This document shows positions 7,057 to 9,753 of a DNA stretch of 9,753 bases, in pieces. The translations under genes were made by a program, and so were the position numbers. The notes under the pieces are model-generated. The model ran no database searches, was not told the DNA's origin, and worked only from the letters and a program-made list of their open reading frames with translations. Location: NCBI GenBank assembly GCA_013694845.1, contig JACDBQ010000408.1, positions 1 through 9,753 on the forward strand, read 5' to 3'. Every line of letters starts with the position of its first letter. Positions within the stretch are counted from its first letter, which is position 1. The stretch comes from Acidobacteriota bacterium. Its GTDB lineage: Bacteria; Acidobacteriota; Vicinamibacteria; Vicinamibacterales; 2-12-FULL-66-21.

Positions 7057-7565
7057 GGTGTGGCTCCGAGACGATCGCGAAGGAGGCGGAAGCCGCGGTG
7101 CAGGTTGACCCGGACCGAGTCTGGGGTGAGGCCAGTGGCGGCAGCGATCTCCGGGCCTGACAGCCCACCGACCAGACGCAACGCGAGCGTCTCGCGGTAG
7201 GCCTCGGGGAGCGTCTGAATCGCCGCGAGGGCGCCGCTGGCCTCGGCGGCGAGCTCCGGCGACGCGTCGCGCGCCTCCGACTCCGTGAAACTATCGTGGA
7301 CGGGCTCCCGCCGGTAGTGGTCGACCGCCCGGCGTCTCGCGATCACACACAGCCAGCCGCAGAAAGCCGAGGGCTCGCGCAGATCCTTCAGCCGCGTCAT
7401 CGCGTGCAGAAACACGTCCTGGACCAGGTCGTCCGCATCCGCGTGAGGCAGTCGGGCGATCAGCACAGCATGCACCGCGCGGGAGAACCGTCGGTACAAC
7501 TCCCCGTAGGCGTCGCGGTCGCCGGCCCGCGCGGCGAGCACCAGCGGCCCGGGATCGCTGGTCAA
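7053..7565 (-). CDS. RNA polymerase ECF-family sigma factor
   Basis: 170 residues, normal for a minimal ECF sigma factor with only the sigma2 and sigma4 domains. Sigma2 at about 10-85 has region 2.2 DADDLVQDVFLHAM (43-56) and the Trp-containing CGWLCVIARRRAVDHYRR (69-86). An acidic linker spans 87-111. Sigma4 at about 112-165 has LPEAYRETLALR (119-130) and the helix-turn-helix LSGPEIAAATGLTPDSVRVN (135-154). The start is TTG at 7565. The frame closes at a TAG seven codons upstream with no ATG or GTG between them, and the next option (GTG at 7541) would trim the start of helix 1. GAGG lies about 12 nt upstream. The C-terminus lacks the extra domain of the longer ECF groups. It heads the four-gene unit and is probably autoregulated from the motif at 7668-7641. 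Confidence 0.93.
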   Translation of the reverse strand: MTSDPGPLVLAARAGDRDAYGELYRRFSRAVHAVLIARLPHADADDLVQDVFLHAMTRLKDLREPSAFCGWLCVIARRRAVDHYRREPVHDSFTESEARDASPELAAEASGALAAIQTLPEAYRETLALRLVGGLSGPEIAAATGLTPDSVRVNLHRGFRLLRDRLGATP

Positions 7566-7640
7566 GACACCGCTGCGCCTCTACACCAGTCCCGCTGGCG
7601 ACGGATCCACCCGGGATGAAACAGGTCCATTCGGTGAGTA

Positions 7641-7668
7641 GACGGTGAAGAGAGGAGAAGTGTTAACC
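7641..7668 (-). promoter_or_regulatory. Candidate autoregulatory ECF promoter of the sigma operon
   Basis: On the minus strand GGTTAAC (7668-7662), then 17 nt (7661-7645), then CGTC (7644-7641), followed by TAC. ECF promoters commonly have an AAC-containing -35 and a CGT-containing -10 separated by 16-17 nt. The predicted start near 7633 gives a leader of about 65-70 nt before the TTG start at 7565. The identical GTTAAC-N17-CGTC arrangement recurs upstream of yceI. The rest of the 7566-7799 gap shows no gene and no convincing guaB terminator. Confidence 0.5.
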
Positions 7669-7799
7669 GGTGCTCGGTCGGTCCGCACGCGGCAGTGACA
7701 ATGGCCGCAGGCCTCAATCCCCGCGCAAGCTCGTTCGGCGGTGCCGCGTGGTCGCTTCACTCGAGCCCTCGGCGCACCCCTCCGCATCCCGCGTCCCGG

Positions 7800-9326
7800 C
7801 TACTCCACTCTGTAGTTTGGCGCTTCCTTCGTGATGATCACATCGTGCACGTGACCCTCGCGATGGCCCGCGGGGGTAATCCGGATGAGCCGGGCGTCGC
7901 GCTGCAGTGCCGGGATCGTCGCGGTCCCGCAATAGCCCATCCCGGCCCGGAGGCCGCCGACCAGCTGGTGGATCATCGCGGCCACCGAACCCTTGTGCGC
8001 CACGCGGCCTTCGATACCTTCCGGGACCAGCTTCTCGGCGGCGTCAGGGTTCGCGTCAAGGTCGAACTCGTCCTGAAAGTAGCGGTCGCGGCTGCCGCGC
8101 CGCATGGCGCCGAGCGAACCCATGCCGCGGTACTCCTTGAAGCTGCGTCCCTGATACAGGATCATTTCGCCCGGGCTCTCGTCGGTGCCCGCAAACAGGC
8201 TGCCGATCATGCAGGTGCTGGCGCCGACCGCCATCGCTTTCGTGACATCCCCCGAATAGCGGATGCCGCCGTCCGCGATGATCGGCACCTTGTGTCGTGA
8301 GGCGACGCGGGCGCACTCGGCGACGGCGGTGATCATCGGGACACCGATGCCGGCGACGACGCGAGTGGTGCAGATGGATCCCGCCCCGATTCCGACCTTG
8401 ATTGCGTCCACGCCGAGATCGCACAAGGCGTCGGTCGCTTCGGCAGTCGCGACGTTGCCGGCCACGAGATCGACGTTGGCGTACATCTTCCTGATCCGCT
8501 TCACCATGTCGAGCACGCCCTGCGAGTGCCCGTGCGCCGTATCGATGACGAGCACGTCGACACTCGCGGCGATCAGTGCTTCGGCGCGTGCCAGCGCATC
8601 CTTCCCGACCCCGATCGCTGCTCCCACGCGCAGCCGTCCGAGGCTGTCTTTGCACGCGTTGGGGTACTTGATCATCTTCTGGATGTCTTTGACGGTGATC
8701 AGACCCTTCAGCATGAAGCGGTCATCGACGACCAGAAGTTTTTCGACTTTGTGTCGATGCAGGAGCTCCCGCGCCTGTTCGAGCGTGGTGCCGACCGGCA
8801 CCGTGAACAGCGGATCGCGCGTCATGATGTCGGAGATCGGACGATCCAGGTTGTTCTCAAACCGCAGGTCGCGATTGGTCAGGATCCCGACCAGGCGCCC
8901 TTCCTTGCCGCCATCCTCGGTGATCGGCACGCCCGAGATCCGGTACTTCTTCATCAGGTCGAGCGCTTCATAGATCCGATTGGTCGGGGAGAGCGTGATC
9001 GGATCGACGATCATCCCGCTTTCGGACCGCTTGACCCGGTCGACTTCCGACGCCTGCTCCTCGACCGTGAGGTTCTTGTGAATGACCCCGATGCCCCCCT
9101 GTTGCGCCATCGCGATAGCCAGCCGTGATTCGGTCACGGTATCCATGGCGGCGCTGAGCAGCGGGACGTTCACCCGGATATTGCGGGTGACCTGGGAGGT
9201 GACGTCCACGGCGCTCGGCAACACCAGGGAGTGCCGCGGCACTAGCAGCACGTCGTCGAAGGTAAGGGCGGTGGAGAGCCCGACCGATATCTGGTCGCTG
9301 TTGAGTACGTCAGTCCTGGTTTCCAT
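7800..9326 (-). CDS. guaB: Inosine-5'-monophosphate dehydrogenase
   Basis: Oxidises IMP to XMP with NAD+, the committed step of guanine nucleotide synthesis, in the cytoplasm. Its 508 residues are close to the usual 485-500. The barrel starts LTFDDVLLVP (21-30), and SAAMDTVTES (58-67) follows. Two CBS domains at about 105-220 are inserted in the barrel (MIVDPITLSP..., ISDIMTRDPLFTVP...). The second half has VDVLVIDTAHGHS (256-268), the catalytic loop GIGAGSICTTR with Cys319, ADGGIRYSGD (351-360), and the flap RDRYF with the Arg415-Tyr416 dyad that activates water. EGIEGRVAHKG (437-446) and the C-terminal GMGYCG (462-467) are also present, so all catalytic residues appear intact. The ATG at 9326 is chosen because the Met lies about 20 residues before LTFDD as usual and GGGGA precedes it. 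A REP-like element ends 10 nt before the start codon. Confidence 0.97.
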   Translation of the reverse strand: METRTDVLNSDQISVGLSTALTFDDVLLVPRHSLVLPSAVDVTSQVTRNIRVNVPLLSAAMDTVTESRLAIAMAQQGGIGVIHKNLTVEEQASEVDRVKRSESGMIVDPITLSPTNRIYEALDLMKKYRISGVPITEDGGKEGRLVGILTNRDLRFENNLDRPISDIMTRDPLFTVPVGTTLEQARELLHRHKVEKLLVVDDRFMLKGLITVKDIQKMIKYPNACKDSLGRLRVGAAIGVGKDALARAEALIAASVDVLVIDTAHGHSQGVLDMVKRIRKMYANVDLVAGNVATAEATDALCDLGVDAIKVGIGAGSICTTRVVAGIGVPMITAVAECARVASRHKVPIIADGGIRYSGDVTKAMAVGASTCMIGSLFAGTDESPGEMILYQGRSFKEYRGMGSLGAMRRGSRDRYFQDEFDLDANPDAAEKLVPEGIEGRVAHKGSVAAMIHQLVGGLRAGMGYCGTATIPALQRDARLIRITPAGHREGHVHDVIITKEAPNYRVE

Positions 9327-9336
9327 ATGTCCCCGC

Positions 9337-9386
9337 TGTAGCGCAGGGCTTCAGCCCTGCATCGGGCCTGAAAGGGCTGCGCTACA
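9337..9386. repeat. REP-like inverted pair with GTAG heads, just upstream of guaB
   Basis: The outer arms TGTAGCGCA (9337-9345) and TGCGCTACA (9378-9386) are perfect reverse complements. Just inside, GCAGGGCT (9343-9350), TC, AGCCCTGC (9353-9360) forms a near-perfect hairpin. Read from either end the unit begins GTAGCGCAG, as in bacterial REP sequences, where a GTAG tetranucleotide sits beside a GC-rich hairpin and the elements often occur as inverted pairs. The second unit (towards 9386) has a degraded hairpin. It fills most of the guaB upstream region. No REP-associated transposase is in the window. Confidence 0.6.
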
Positions 9387-9418
9387 AAATCAAAAGGGCA
9401 GCCGCCGTTCTGCTGCCC
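9387..9418 (-). terminator. Rho-independent terminator of the secA-like gene
   Basis: On the minus strand GGGCAGC (9418-9412), a 9-nt loop and GCTGCCC (9402-9396) make a perfect 7-bp GC-rich stem, followed at once by TTTTGATTTT (9395-9386). It sits about 50 nt after the stop of the right-hand gene and upstream of guaB, separating their transcription. Confidence 0.72.
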
Positions 9419-9467
9419 TCAATCGTCAATCGCCATTCAGCACCGAGCACTGAGCACTCAGCACAGT
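9419..9467. repeat. Degenerate tandem heptanucleotide array
   Basis: Seven consecutive 7-nt units can be read: TCAATCG, TCAATCG, CCATTCA, GCACCGA, GCACTGA, GCACTCA, GCACAGT. The first two are identical and the last four share GCAC at the same phase. The array starts right after the terminator stem and ends at the base before the TGA of the right-hand gene. It resembles the short heptameric repeats scattered through intergenic DNA of some cyanobacteria and other phyla. No function is evident. Confidence 0.5.
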
Positions 9468-9753
9468 TCACGCCCCATGGCATTTCTTGTATTTCTTCCC
9501 GCTTCCGCAGGGGCACGGATCGTTGCGTCCCACCTTGGGCTCGTCTCGCTTCACCTGTTTGGTCGCATCATCGCCGCCGACGCGTCCCGGCCGCGGGCTG
9601 TCGGAGGGCGGGGCGCCACCGCCGAACGCGCCGAAGGGTGAGGGTGGCGGAGTGGTGGCCGGCCCGCTCATCGTGATCGGCGGCGGGCGGCGCGGCGGTG
9701 GCTGCCGCACCGGAGCAGAGGCCTGGCCATCCTCGCTGAGCACCGGCGTGAGC
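9468..9753 (-). CDS. secA: C-terminal tail of probable preprotein translocase ATPase SecA (SEC-C zinc motif); 5' part outside window
   Basis: The frame is open through the right edge (Leu-Thr-Pro before the GTG at 9743), so this is the end of a longer gene and that GTG need not be a start. Visible are a disordered Pro/Gly-rich linker (RQPPPRRPPP, TTPPPSPFG), then a basic stretch and KVGRNDPCPCGSGKKYKKCH, a SEC-C zinc-binding motif with ligands in the pattern C-x-C-x8-C-H. A flexible linker ending in exactly this motif is the classic SecA C-terminus, which binds SecB and phospholipids in many bacteria. A separate small SEC-C protein is the alternative, but the open frame and the length of linker favour SecA. 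Only about 95 residues are visible and no helicase motif, so the name rests on the tail. A terminator follows about 50 nt after the stop. Confidence 0.75.
   Translation of the reverse strand, partial: LTPVLSEDGQASAPVRQPPPRRPPPITMSGPATTPPPSPFGAFGGGAPPSDSPRPGRVGGDDATKQVKRDEPKVGRNDPCPCGSGKKYKKCHGA

Noticed and set aside
7670..7799. Possible terminator or small RNA between guaB and the sigma gene (short GGCC-TGC-GGCC and CGGC-ACC-GCCG hairpins).
   Set aside because: Stems of 4 bp with no T-tract are expected by chance at this base composition.
9468..9743. A free-standing 91-residue SEC-C protein starting at GTG 9743.
   Set aside because: The frame is open through the right edge, and a Pro-rich linker plus this zinc motif is the usual SecA tail; kept only as the alternative.

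Overview
The window is high-GC bacterial chromosome (about two thirds G+C by eye) with dense, mostly housekeeping genes on both strands. It shows no phage, plasmid, insertion-sequence, tRNA, rRNA or CRISPR signal. Taxon is inference only: a single-chain P-protein, an ECF sigma factor with a FecR-like membrane partner, heptanucleotide-period repeats and GTAG-headed REP-like hairpins together would suit an Acidobacteriota-type soil or sediment bacterium (perhaps Vicinamibacteria). Nothing here proves it.

Layout: (1) 1-1488 (+), the C-terminal half of glycine dehydrogenase (gcvP), cut by the left edge. (2) 1489-1670, a convergent gap holding an imperfect 65-nt inverted repeat. (3) 1671-2567 (-), a class IV PLP aminotransferase. 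It is divergent, across 76 bp, from (4) 2644-4649 (+), nnr-tsaE: NAD(P)H-hydrate repair and tRNA t6A synthesis, overlapping by 4 nt. (5) 4787-7565 (-), a four-gene unit transcribed right to left: ECF sigma factor, FecR-like membrane anti-sigma protein, secreted YceI protein and secreted intradiol-dioxygenase-like protein. Two of its three junctions are 4-nt ATGA overlaps. (6) 7800-9326 (-), guaB, IMP dehydrogenase. (7) 9327-9467, a non-coding patch with a REP-like inverted pair, a rho-independent terminator and a tandem heptamer array. (8) 9468-9753 (-), the 3' end of a gene that is most likely secA, cut by the right edge.

The most interesting part is region 5. The same bipartite motif, GTTAAC-N17-CGTC, occurs upstream of the sigma gene (7668-7641) and again between the anti-sigma gene and yceI (6026-6000), with identical spacing and orientation. 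It has the form of an ECF promoter (AAC-type -35, CGTC-type -10). On my reading these are the only two GTTAAC hexamers in the window. This suggests a self-contained envelope-response module. The sigma factor would activate its own operon and, through a second internal promoter, raise expression of two exported proteins: a lipid/quinone-binding-type YceI and a non-heme iron dioxygenase-fold enzyme. The signal and the substrate are unknown.

No gene-free stretch exceeds 300 bp. The longest is 7566-7799 (234 bp), which holds the sigma promoter candidate and nothing else I can recognise.
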